Part shown: in pieces, positions 31,188 to 39,242 of the stretch
Position numbering within the stretch: position 1 is the stretch's first letter
How the letters are laid out: each line of letters starts with the position of its first letter
Source of the DNA: Massilia sp. Leaf139
Lineage (GTDB): Bacteria > Pseudomonadota > Gammaproteobacteria > Burkholderiales > Burkholderiaceae_D
NCBI RefSeq assembly: GCF_001424165.1
Contig: NZ_LMOJ01000026.1
Span: 62,001 to 126,000 of the forward strand
DNA length: 64,000 nt
Direction of reading: 5' to 3'
The notes under the pieces: generated by a model
Seen by the model: only the letters and a program-made list of their open reading frames with translations
What the model was told of the DNA's origin: nothing
The model's database searches: none
Program-made: the position numbers and the translations under genes

Positions 31188-32588
31188 ATGACTTCCACCA
31201 CGCTCCCCGTTTCGCCCTCGCCCGTCCGCACTGAAATCGCCACCCTGTGGAAGCTTTCCTGGCCGATGCTGGTCGGCCAGATGGCGACCGTCGGCATGGG
31301 CGTGGCCGACGTCGCCATGACGGGGCACGTGAGCGCCGAGGAACTGGCGGCTGTGTCGCTGGGCGCCTCGGTGTGGTCGATCGTGCTGGTGACGGTGATG
31401 GGCATCATGATGTCGATTAACACCGTGGTCGCGCACGAGATCGGCGGCGGCCGCTACGACAAGATCCCCCATTCGGTGCGCCAGGCGCTGTGGAAGGGCG
31501 CGGGCATCGGCCTGCTCGCCCTGGTCGCGACCAACCTGTGCACCCTGCTGTTCGACCACATCGGCCTCGACCGGCACGTGGCCGAGCGCGCCGCCCTGTT
31601 CCTGCACGTGACCAGCCTCGGCATGCCCGCCTTTGCCTGCTACCGCGCGCTCTACGGCTACACGACCAGCATCAACGAGACCAAGCCGATCATGATCATC
31701 GCGATTCTCGGCCTGCTGTTCGTGGTGGCCAGCAACTGGCTTCTCGTGTTCGGCAACTGGGGCTTTCCACGCATGGGCGCGGTCGGCTGTGCGGTCTCGA
31801 CCGCGGCCGGCATGTGGCTGATGCTGGTGGCGATGGTGGTCTGGGTAAAGGTCTCGCCGGTGTACCGCATGACCTATCCCTTCACCGGCTGGGAAGGCCC
31901 GGACTGGAAAGAGATCCGCGAGATGCTGCGCCTGGGCCTGCCGATCGGCGTCACGTATTTTGCCGAGGTCAGCGCATTCGGCCTGATCAGCCTGCTCGTC
32001 GCGCGTTTCGGCGTGGTGCAGGTGTCGGCGCACCAGATCGCGCTGAACTTCGCTTCGCTGGTGTTCATGGTGCCGCTCAGCTTCGGCATCGGCCTGCTGA
32101 CCCGCGTCGGCCAGGCCATGGGCGAAGGCAATCCGCTGCGCGCGCAGTTCGTGGCGCGTGTCGGCGTGAGCATGTCGGTCGTCTTCGGGGTGCTGTCGGC
32201 CGCCTTCATCGCCCTCTTCCGCTGGGAGATCGCGCGCGCCTACACCTCCGATCCGGCGGTGCAGGAAGCCTGCGTGCATCTGCTGCTGTTCGCGGCCCTG
32301 TTCCAGCTGTCGGATGCGACCCAGGTGGCCACCGCCTCGGCGATCCGCGGCTACCAGGTCACGCGCCCGCCGATGATCATCCAGCTGGTCGCCTTCTGGG
32401 GCTTTTCTCTGCCGCTGGGCTATATCCTCGGCATCGCACCGGGCTGGTTCCCGTATTCGCCGGCGGCGCCGATGGAATCCACCGGCTTCTGGATCGGGCT
32501 CGTGCTGGGGCTGACGATTGCCGCCGTGCTGCTGACCTGGTCGATGGAAAAACTGTCGCGCCAGAAGGTACGGGCGGCAGTGCACTGA
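31188..32588 (+). CDS. MATE family multidrug efflux transporter
   Basis: A 466-residue polytopic protein with about 12 membrane helices and MatE motifs (SWPMLVGQMATVGMGVADVAMTG is the first repeat; GLPIGVTYFAEVSAF opens the second). It is a cation-coupled drug exporter of the NorM/YdhE branch. The start MTSTTLPVSP is the first ATG of the frame before the first helix. Confidence 0.92.
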   Translation: MTSTTLPVSPSPVRTEIATLWKLSWPMLVGQMATVGMGVADVAMTGHVSAEELAAVSLGASVWSIVLVTVMGIMMSINTVVAHEIGGGRYDKIPHSVRQALWKGAGIGLLALVATNLCTLLFDHIGLDRHVAERAALFLHVTSLGMPAFACYRALYGYTTSINETKPIMIIAILGLLFVVASNWLLVFGNWGFPRMGAVGCAVSTAAGMWLMLVAMVVWVKVSPVYRMTYPFTGWEGPDWKEIREMLRLGLPIGVTYFAEVSAFGLISLLVARFGVVQVSAHQIALNFASLVFMVPLSFGIGLLTRVGQAMGEGNPLRAQFVARVGVSMSVVFGVLSAAFIALFRWEIARAYTSDPAVQEACVHLLLFAALFQLSDATQVATASAIRGYQVTRPPMIIQLVAFWGFSLPLGYILGIAPGWFPYSPAAPMESTGFWIGLVLGLTIAAVLLTWSMEKLSRQKVRAAVH

Positions 32589-32695
32589 GATTGTCGTTTT
32601 AACGAAGGCGCCGGGCCAAGTATGTACAGCTTTCAAGGCCCGACTCTGGTATCGTCTCGTCCGTTGCATAAAGCTAACTTTGAACGAGACAATCA

Positions 32696-34915
32696 ATGCG
32701 CCTTCTCCTCTGCCTCCTGGCCGCGCTCGCGGCCGCGCCCGCTTCCGCCGAACGCCTGACGCTCGACCGCATCCACGGCGCAACCTCGCTGGCCGGCCCC
32801 GGCGTGAAAAACCTGCGCGTATCGCCCGACGGCGAACGCGTGACCTTCCTGCGCGGCCGCGACGACAACCAGTTCCAGCAAGACCTCTGGGAATATAACA
32901 TGAAGGACAAGACCACGCGCCGCCTGGTCGACTCCAAGAAACTGGTTCCTAACGAAGAATTGTCGCTCGAGGAAAAGGCGCGCCGCGAACGCGCCCGTAC
33001 CGCCAGCCTGTCGGGCATCATCACCTATAGCTGGTCGCCCGACGGCAAGCAGCTGCTGGTGCCGATCGCCGGCGACCTCTATCTGGTCGACGTGGCCAAT
33101 CCGGACGCCGCGCGCAAGGTCGCGTCGGGCAACGTGCTCGATCCAAAGATTTCGCCGAAGGGCCGCTACGTCTCCTTCGTACGCAACCAGAACCTGGTCG
33201 TGATCGACCTCAAGACCGGCGCCGAGCGCCAGCTGACCCAGGACGGCAAGGGCACCGTACACAATGCGGAAGCCGAATTCGTGGCACAGGAGGAAATGGA
33301 TCAGACGACCGGCTATTACTGGGCACCGGACGATTCCGCCATCGCCTACAAGCGCTACGACGAGGCGCCGGTGCCGGTGGTGCGCCGCTTCGAGATCTTC
33401 GCCGACCGCACCGAGGTGATCGACCAGCACTACCCTGCCGCGGGCGACCCGAACGTGCTGGTCGACTTGTTCATCGTCTCGCCGGAGACCGGCGTCGCAC
33501 GCAAGGTCGACCTGGGTGCGGAAAAAGACATCTACCTGGTACGCGCCGACTGGAGCGCGGACAGCAAGACCCTGGTCTACCAGCGCCAGACGCGCGACCA
33601 GAAGCGCCTGGATCTGGTGGCCGTCAACGCGGCCACCCTGGCCCAGCGCAACCTGCTCAGCGAGACCTCGAAGACCTGGGTCAGCATCCACAACGACCTG
33701 CGTTTCCTGAAGAACCGGCCGGCCTTCATCTGGGCCTCCGAGCGCAGCGGCCGCAACCACCTCTACCTGTACGACCTGAACGGCAAGCTGCTGCACCCGA
33801 TCTCGCGCGGCGAATGGGGTATCGACAACGTGCTGGCTGTGGATGAGGCCGCTGGCAAGGTATATGTCTCGTCGAACAAGGACGCCGTCATCGACAAGCA
33901 GACCTACGCGCTGGCGCTGGACGGCAGCACGGCCGGCAAGCCGGCCCGCATCACGGCCGGCGACGGCTGGCACGAGGCCGCGTTCGCGAACAACGGCAAG
34001 ATTTTCGTCGACACCTATTCGAGCCCGCGCACCCCGCCGCAGGTATCGATCCGCAAGGCCGACGGCGCGATGGTGGAATGGCTCGAGAAAAACGAGCTGA
34101 ACGCGAACCACCCCTTCGCCAAATACCTGCCGGATCTGCTGCCGACCGAATACGGCACCATCAAGGCCAAGGATGGCCAGACCCTGCATTATTCGATGAT
34201 CAAGCCTGCCGATTTCAACCCTGCAAAGCGCTACCCGGTCTTCCTGTTCACTTATGGCGGCCCGCACTCGCAGCGCGTCACCCGCACCTGGGGCAATTAC
34301 TTCAACCAGTACATGGCGCAGCAGGGCTTCGTCGTGTTCACCCTGGACAACCGCGGTTCGAGCCGGCGCGAACGCCAGTTCACCGACGTCATCTATAACA
34401 ACCTGGGCAAGAACGAAGTCGAAGACCAGGTCACCGGCATCGACTGGCTGGCGCAGCAGCGCTTTGTCGATCCGAAACGGGTCGGCGTGTTCGGCTGGAG
34501 CTATGGCGGCTACATGACGCTGCGCCTGCTGGCTGCGGCCTCCGACAAGATCGCGATGGGCGTGTCGGTGGCGCCGGTGACGGACTGGGCGCTGTACGAC
34601 ACCCACTACACCGAGCAGTTCGTGGGCGGTACGCCGAAGTCCGATCCGCAAGCCTATGCCCGCAGCGGCGTGTTCGCCCACCTGGACGGCCTGAAGTCGC
34701 CGCTGCTGCTGGTGCATGGCATGGCCGACGATAATGTGCTGTTCACCAACAGCACGCGCCTGATCGACGAGCTGGTCAAGCGCAACGTGCAGTTCGACCT
34801 GATGACCTATCCGGGCGCCAAGCATGGCATCTCGGGCCGCACCAGTCAGCGCCATGTGTATGGCCTGATCGAATCCTTCTTCAAGAAGAACCTGGGCGGG
34901 ACGCAGCCGAACTAA
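32696..34915 (+). CDS. S9 family prolyl oligopeptidase / dipeptidyl peptidase
   Basis: 739 residues with a signal peptide (MRLLLCLLAALAAAPASA). A DPP-IV-type beta-propeller spans about 60-480, and the C-terminal alpha/beta hydrolase has nucleophile S602 in GWSYGG, then HGMADDNV (acid) and GAKHGI (base). It probably releases dipeptides from oligopeptides in the periplasm. It is followed by its own terminator. Confidence 0.92.
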   Translation: MRLLLCLLAALAAAPASAERLTLDRIHGATSLAGPGVKNLRVSPDGERVTFLRGRDDNQFQQDLWEYNMKDKTTRRLVDSKKLVPNEELSLEEKARRERARTASLSGIITYSWSPDGKQLLVPIAGDLYLVDVANPDAARKVASGNVLDPKISPKGRYVSFVRNQNLVVIDLKTGAERQLTQDGKGTVHNAEAEFVAQEEMDQTTGYYWAPDDSAIAYKRYDEAPVPVVRRFEIFADRTEVIDQHYPAAGDPNVLVDLFIVSPETGVARKVDLGAEKDIYLVRADWSADSKTLVYQRQTRDQKRLDLVAVNAATLAQRNLLSETSKTWVSIHNDLRFLKNRPAFIWASERSGRNHLYLYDLNGKLLHPISRGEWGIDNVLAVDEAAGKVYVSSNKDAVIDKQTYALALDGSTAGKPARITAGDGWHEAAFANNGKIFVDTYSSPRTPPQVSIRKADGAMVEWLEKNELNANHPFAKYLPDLLPTEYGTIKAKDGQTLHYSMIKPADFNPAKRYPVFLFTYGGPHSQRVTRTWGNYFNQYMAQQGFVVFTLDNRGSSRRERQFTDVIYNNLGKNEVEDQVTGIDWLAQQRFVDPKRVGVFGWSYGGYMTLRLLAAASDKIAMGVSVAPVTDWALYDTHYTEQFVGGTPKSDPQAYARSGVFAHLDGLKSPLLLVHGMADDNVLFTNSTRLIDELVKRNVQFDLMTYPGAKHGISGRTSQRHVYGLIESFFKKNLGGTQPN

Positions 34916-34941
34916 GCCACACCGCAAGTCACCGCGCATAC

Positions 34942-34974
34942 AAAACCGGAAGGCTCAAAAAGCCTTCCGGTTTT
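34942..34974 (+). terminator. Rho-independent terminator after the S9 peptidase
   Basis: A perfect 14-bp stem (AAAACCGGAAGGCT with its complement) with loop CAAAA, followed by TTTTGTCTTTTT. Confidence 0.92.
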
Positions 34975-35261
34975 GTCTTTTTAGCTCTACAGTTGCTCCT
35001 ATAGACACATAATTTCTGACAACTCAACAAAAAGTCAACAGTGTCTGTCTCGTTTACGCTACGACATACAAATTTATTTTCGACGATACATTTGCTCCCA
35101 AATGCACATTTTTCCCAGGAGAATTGTGTCCTCTGAGCTCATCAGGTTAAGTTTCCAGTGACAAATTCTGTCCCCACGGAATTAATTCCTCAGGGTATTC
35201 TGCATGTTCCTGATCTAGAGACACGCTCAAGAAGAGCGGTACCCACTGAGGATATTTACAA
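34975..35261 (+). promoter_or_regulatory. AT-rich leader of the beta-helix protein with a 99-bp spaced repeat
   Basis: The 346-bp gap from 34916 holds the terminator and then this unusually AT-rich stretch. TTGCTCC-N6-CACAT occurs at 34993-35010 and again at 35092-35109, exactly 99 bp apart. No certain -10/-35 pair was found. The long leader suggests regulated expression of the secreted protein. Confidence 0.4.
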
Positions 35262-36461
35262 ATGCAAGCCACCCGTATCAGCCTTACCCGCACCACCATC
35301 GCCATTTCCGCCCTGCTCGTCGGCGCAGCGATCGCCGCTCCGGCCTCGGCTGCTACGCTCAGCGTCGGCGCCGGCAAGACTTACGCTACCCCATGCAAGG
35401 CATTCGCCGCCGCCAAGACCGGCGACGTCATCGACATCCAGGCTGCGACCTACTCGGGCGACGTCTGCACCATCTATGCAAGCAACTTGACCATCCGCGG
35501 CGTGAACGGCCGCCCGAAGATCGACGCCGCCGGCAAGAGCGCGCAAGGCAAGGCGATCTGGGTCGTTGCCGGTAACAACATCAATATCAGCAACGTCGAG
35601 ATGTATGGCGCGAAAGTCGCCGACCGCAACGGCGCTGCCCTGCGCCTGGAAGGTACCAACTTCACCCTGCGCAATTCGTTCCTGCACGATAACGAGAACG
35701 GCATCCTGAGCGGCCAGAACCTCAGCAGCACGATCACCCTCGAAAGCAACGAGTTCGGCCACAACGGTTACGGCGACGGCTACAGCCACAACGTCTACAT
35801 CGGCAAGGTCGCCAAGCTCTACTACCGCTACAACTTCTCGCACGACGCCCACGTTGGCCACAACCTGAAGACGCGCGCGGTCTACAACCTGATCACCTAC
35901 AGCCGCTTCTCGAGCCTGCGCGCCGGCGAAACCGGCAGCACCGCCGCCGGCAAGCCGAGCTACGAGATCGACGTGCCGAACGCCGGCACCACCTATATCG
36001 TCGGCAACGTGATCATGCAGCCGTCTTCGCACAACAACCCGACCCTGATCGCCTACGGCGAAGAAGGCGCGATCAACGGCAAGGACGACCTGTACATCGT
36101 GAACAACACCTTCCTGAACGAAGATGCTTCGCGTGGCTACTTCGTGATGGTGGGCTCGGGCGTCGTTACCCCGGCCAAGCTGACCAACAACCTGTTCAGT
36201 GGCACCGGCACCCAGAGCACCCAGACCAAGGCCGTGCTGACGACCAACTTCCAGTCGCTGGCGCCGAGCTTCGTCAACCGCGCGGCCTACGACCTGCGTC
36301 CGCTGGTCAACCCGCTGATCACGAACGCCGGTTCGGTGCCAGGCTACGCACTGGACGGCCTGAACCTGAAGGCCGTGTACAGCTACAAGCACACCGCGTC
36401 GGCCAGCGCCCGCGGCATCCTCGGCACCAAGACCGACATCGGCGCCTACGAAGTCCAGTAA
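35262..36461 (+). CDS. Secreted right-handed beta-helix protein
   Basis: 399 residues with a signal peptide ending PASA-A (about residue 30). The body shows a succession of short Asn/Gly-rich beta turns (SNLTIRGVNG, NNINISNVEMYG, NFTLRNSFLHDNENGIL, SNEFGHNGYGDG), as in pectate-lyase-like/parallel beta-helix folds. It may bind or cut polysaccharide; no catalytic residues could be assigned. GAGG lies 10 nt before the ATG. It is monocistronic, with its own terminator. Confidence 0.75.
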   Translation: MQATRISLTRTTIAISALLVGAAIAAPASAATLSVGAGKTYATPCKAFAAAKTGDVIDIQAATYSGDVCTIYASNLTIRGVNGRPKIDAAGKSAQGKAIWVVAGNNINISNVEMYGAKVADRNGAALRLEGTNFTLRNSFLHDNENGILSGQNLSSTITLESNEFGHNGYGDGYSHNVYIGKVAKLYYRYNFSHDAHVGHNLKTRAVYNLITYSRFSSLRAGETGSTAAGKPSYEIDVPNAGTTYIVGNVIMQPSSHNNPTLIAYGEEGAINGKDDLYIVNNTFLNEDASRGYFVMVGSGVVTPAKLTNNLFSGTGTQSTQTKAVLTTNFQSLAPSFVNRAAYDLRPLVNPLITNAGSVPGYALDGLNLKAVYSYKHTASASARGILGTKTDIGAYEVQ

Positions 36462-36487
36462 GCACCCGTCGTACAGCAGTAAAACGA

Positions 36488-36521
36488 AAGGCTCCGGCGT
36501 CGAAACGCCGGAGCCTTTTTT
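36488..36521 (+). terminator. Rho-independent terminator after the beta-helix gene
   Basis: AAAGGCTCCGGCGT pairs with its complement across CGAA and is followed by TTTTTT. Confidence 0.92.
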
Positions 36522-36566
36522 CATGCCTGCATCCGCCGCGCGGGCGGATGGCCGACGCCGCGTGTT

Positions 36567-36752
36567 TTACGCCTTGTCGATGCTGTCGTGGAGGGCGTCC
36601 TTGGCGTCGCCGTACTTCTCCTGGGTCTTGCCTTCGACCTGATTCTTCAGGCCCTTGACCTGTTGTTCCTGGTTGCCGACCAGCTTGCCGGCCTCTTCCT
36701 GAATCTTGCCGCCGATATCTTGCAGTTTGCCTTCGACTTGGTCTTTGTTCAT
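36567..36752 (-). CDS. CsbD family stress protein (copy 1)
   Basis: A 61-residue, highly charged helical protein with the CsbD pattern (NKDQVEGKLQDIGGKIQEEAG ... QVEGKTQEKYGDAKDAL). The family is linked to general stress in Bacillus; its biochemical role is unknown. AAGGAG precedes the ATG. A second copy lies at 38331-38507. Confidence 0.9.
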   Translation of the reverse strand: MNKDQVEGKLQDIGGKIQEEAGKLVGNQEQQVKGLKNQVEGKTQEKYGDAKDALHDSIDKA

Positions 36753-36967
36753 GATGATCTCCTTGGACGGGTTAATGGCTTGCTTCGTTAAGGCGCGGTC
36801 GGATGACGGCGCGATGGGTACAGATTACGCCCGCCCACGGCCGCGTTCCGTGCGTGCTTTCACATAGCTCGGCAATATGCGCCGCTTGTTCGCGCGAGCT
36901 CATCCATGCGACGGTGCGGCCGAACAAGTGTTACTGTTTGATTATTCTTTTGTTAATGGAATCGATC

Positions 36968-38104
36968 ATGCGCGAATCTGCTCCCGCCCCCATTCCCTCC
37001 CCTGCCGGCTCCTCTGGCCAGCCGCATCCCGAAAGCGGCGCCGACACCGGCGCCGCCGCGCCGCAGCGCCAGCTGATGAAGCGCACCGCCCTCGTCGACG
37101 GCATCAGCGTGCTCTTCATCCTCGGCCTGGCCGCCGTCTGGTTCGCCGCCGACGCCCTGCTGCTGATCTTCGCCTGCATCCTGTGCGCGGTGCTGCTGTA
37201 TGAGCTGTCCGACATGCTGGCGCGCCGCACCAAGCTCAGGCGCCAGTTCGCGCTGGCAGCAGTGGTGCTGCTGCTGTTCGCGGCGATCGGCCTGGGCGGC
37301 TGGGCGATGGCGCCGCAGATCTCCGAACAGTCGACCAAGCTGGCCGAGGCGGTGCCGAAAGCGCTGCAGCAGCTGCAAAGCGTGGTTAACGAGCATCCGC
37401 TGCTGAAAAAGGCGATGGCCGGTTTGCCGCCGCCCGAGCAGATCGTCAAGCAGATGTCGCAGCTGGTGCCGAATGCCGGACTGTTCTTCGGCGGCGTGCT
37501 GGGCGCGATCGGCAACGTCGTGATCATCCTGTTCGTCGGCATCTATTTCGCCGCCTCGCCGCGCCTGTACACGAGCGGCATGATCAGGTTGGTGCCGCAA
37601 TCGAAGCGTCCGCGCGCGCGCCAGGTGCTGCAGAAGATCGGCCATACCCTGGCGAGCTGGCTTCTGGGCAAATCGGTATCGATGCTGATCGTCGGCACGG
37701 TCACCTCGATCGGCCTGTCCGTGCTGGGCGTGCCGCTGGCGCTGATCCTCGGCATCATCGCCGGGCTGCTCGATTTCGTCCCCTATCTCGGCCCGATCAT
37801 GGCGGGTGTGCCGGCAGTGCTGATCGCCTTTTCGATCAGTCCGGAGCTGGCGCTATACACGGTGCTGCTGTTCGCGGGCGTGCAGCTGGTCGAAGGCTAT
37901 GTGCTGCAGCCGCTGATCGAATCGCGCGCCGTGGATCTGCCGCCGGCGCTCACCATCGTCATGCAGCTCGTGTTCGGTACCCTGTTCGGTTTTGCCGGGG
38001 TGGCGCTGGCGACGCCGCTGGCGGCTGCCTTGAAGGTGCTGGTGCAGATGCTGTATGTGGAAGATGTGCTGGGGGATAAGGTGGAGGAATCGGAGAAGGC
38101 GTAG
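36968..38104 (+). CDS. AI-2E family transporter (PerM/TqsA-like permease)
   Basis: About 378 residues (382 if the ATG at 36956 is used; neither has a strong Shine-Dalgarno). The N-terminal ~35 residues are Pro/Ser/Gly-rich. About eight membrane segments follow, with the conserved central and C-terminal blocks GLLDFVPYLGPIMAGVPAVLIAF and VEGYVLQPLIESRAVDLPPAL. The substrate is uncertain; relatives export AI-2 or act as Na/H antiporters. It is flanked by two CsbD genes on the other strand. Confidence 0.88.
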   Translation: MRESAPAPIPSPAGSSGQPHPESGADTGAAAPQRQLMKRTALVDGISVLFILGLAAVWFAADALLLIFACILCAVLLYELSDMLARRTKLRRQFALAAVVLLLFAAIGLGGWAMAPQISEQSTKLAEAVPKALQQLQSVVNEHPLLKKAMAGLPPPEQIVKQMSQLVPNAGLFFGGVLGAIGNVVIILFVGIYFAASPRLYTSGMIRLVPQSKRPRARQVLQKIGHTLASWLLGKSVSMLIVGTVTSIGLSVLGVPLALILGIIAGLLDFVPYLGPIMAGVPAVLIAFSISPELALYTVLLFAGVQLVEGYVLQPLIESRAVDLPPALTIVMQLVFGTLFGFAGVALATPLAAALKVLVQMLYVEDVLGDKVEESEKA

Positions 38105-38141
38105 CCGGCGCGTCGGTCGGTGTGCGTGCTTCGCGTATCAC

Positions 38142-38170
38142 CGCGTGGGCGGCACAGCTGCCCACCCTAC
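38142..38170 (-). repeat. REP-like element
   Basis: CGCGTGGGCGGCACAGCTGC followed by CCACCCTAC: the family ends are present, with the enlarged core GGCACAGCT, on the minus strand. Confidence 0.65.
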
Positions 38171-38191
38171 GTCCTTTGCAATTGACCTGTA

Positions 38192-38236
38192 GCGTGGGCG
38201 GGAAAACAGTCCAGTGGACTGTTTTCCCGCCCACGC
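38192..38236. repeat. 45-nt near-perfect palindrome
   Basis: A 21-bp arm beginning GCGTGGGCGGGAAAACAGTC and its exact complement flank AGT. Its ends are the GCGTGGGC half of the REP family, but the centre (CAGTCCAGTGGACTG) differs. It sits 22 bp from another REP copy. Confidence 0.8.
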
Positions 38237-38281
38237 GGTGATCGTTAGCGTGTGATCGGTCGCGAAAGCACCGATCACCAA

Positions 38282-38318
38282 TAAAAAAAGCCGCGACAAT
38301 GTCGCGGCTAGGTTTTTC
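38282..38318 (-). terminator. Rho-independent terminator of the second csbD gene
   Basis: AGCCGCGAC pairs with GTCGCGGCT around a 3-nt loop, with seven T on the minus strand. It lies 12 bp past the stop of the minus-strand csbD gene. Confidence 0.88.
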
Positions 38319-38330
38319 GTTGCCAGGAAA

Positions 38331-38507
38331 TCAGCGGTTGCCCTTGAAGATATCCTTCACATCGCCCACTTTTTCCTGCACCTTGCCTTCGGCCTGGTTC
38401 GACAGTCCCTCGGACTGCTGCTGGCGGCTGCCGACGGCTTCGCCGACCTTTTCCTGAATCTTGCCGCCGATGTCCTTGGCTTTGCCCTTGATTTGGTCGT
38501 CGTTCAT
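38331..38507 (-). CDS. CsbD family stress protein (copy 2)
   Basis: 58 residues: NDDQIKGKAKDIGGKIQEKV, then a QQQSEGLSNQAEGKVQEK segment and a VKDIFKGNR tail. It is clearly homologous to the copy at 36567-36752. A GGAGG-type site precedes the ATG, and a terminator follows. It is shorter than many automatic length cut-offs and easily missed. Confidence 0.88.
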   Translation of the reverse strand: MNDDQIKGKAKDIGGKIQEKVGEAVGSRQQQSEGLSNQAEGKVQEKVGDVKDIFKGNR

Positions 38508-38540
38508 GATGTGTCCTCCAGTTGAAATCGAAGCCCTACC

Positions 38541-39224
38541 TTAGGCCCGTTCGCCGGTCGATTCTGTACGCTGGATAACATTGGGCCGACGCCACAAACT
38601 TGCCAGCCAGGGCTGCTGCTCGCGCGGCAGGCCGGGGGGACGGTAGTAATGGTGAATCGGCAAGAACCCGGCAGCCACCAGATGGTGCTCCCAGGTCGGG
38701 TAATCGTAGTAGCTGCCGTAGCGGGGGCCGTTCCAGCCCTCCTCGTTGCCTCCGCGCGGGTTCGAACTGAACAGCACGCCACCGGGTTTCAGGCTGCCGT
38801 ACAGGGCTTCCAGCACACCCGCCAGGGCCGCGCTGGGAACGTGGAAGAGCGACGCGTTCGCAAACACGCCGTCGAAGTGCTCCGGCGGCAGGTCGAGATG
38901 CAGGAAGTCCTGGTGCCAGACCTCGCAGCCGCTGTAGCCGCGCGCCATGGCGGCGAACTCGGCGGATCCGTCCAGGCCGATGGCCCGGTGTCCGAGCGTG
39001 CTGAAGGTTTTCAGGTCGCGCCCGGGCCCGCAGCCGAGATCGAGCAGCGTGAACGGCGCCGGGCCCTCGATCGCGTCGAGCAGGGCCGCGATGTTCTGGC
39101 TGACGTCGTGGTCGATGGTGCCGGCAAAGAACTGGCGCGCATGGCGCTCGTAATGCGCGAGCGTGCGTCGGGAGATGGCGTCGAAGTCGTCGGTCATGGC
39201 GGTCAGAAATGATGGAGGCGGCAC
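38541..39224 (-). CDS. Class I SAM-dependent methyltransferase
   Basis: 227 residues with SAM motif I LLDLGCGPGRD and the following acidic FDGVFANASLFHV block, a Methyltransf_11/25-type fold. The substrate is unknown. A GTG at 39224 has an excellent AGGAGGGAGG site 7 nt upstream, only 18 bp after the M13 peptidase stop; an internal ATG at 39197 lacks such a site. It is the last gene of a three-gene minus-strand operon. Confidence 0.82.
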   Translation of the reverse strand: MPPPSFLTAMTDDFDAISRRTLAHYERHARQFFAGTIDHDVSQNIAALLDAIEGPAPFTLLDLGCGPGRDLKTFSTLGHRAIGLDGSAEFAAMARGYSGCEVWHQDFLHLDLPPEHFDGVFANASLFHVPSAALAGVLEALYGSLKPGGVLFSSNPRGGNEEGWNGPRYGSYYDYPTWEHHLVAAGFLPIHHYYRPPGLPREQQPWLASLWRRPNVIQRTESTGERA

Positions 39225-39242
39225 GGCGCCGCCTCCCTCCTT

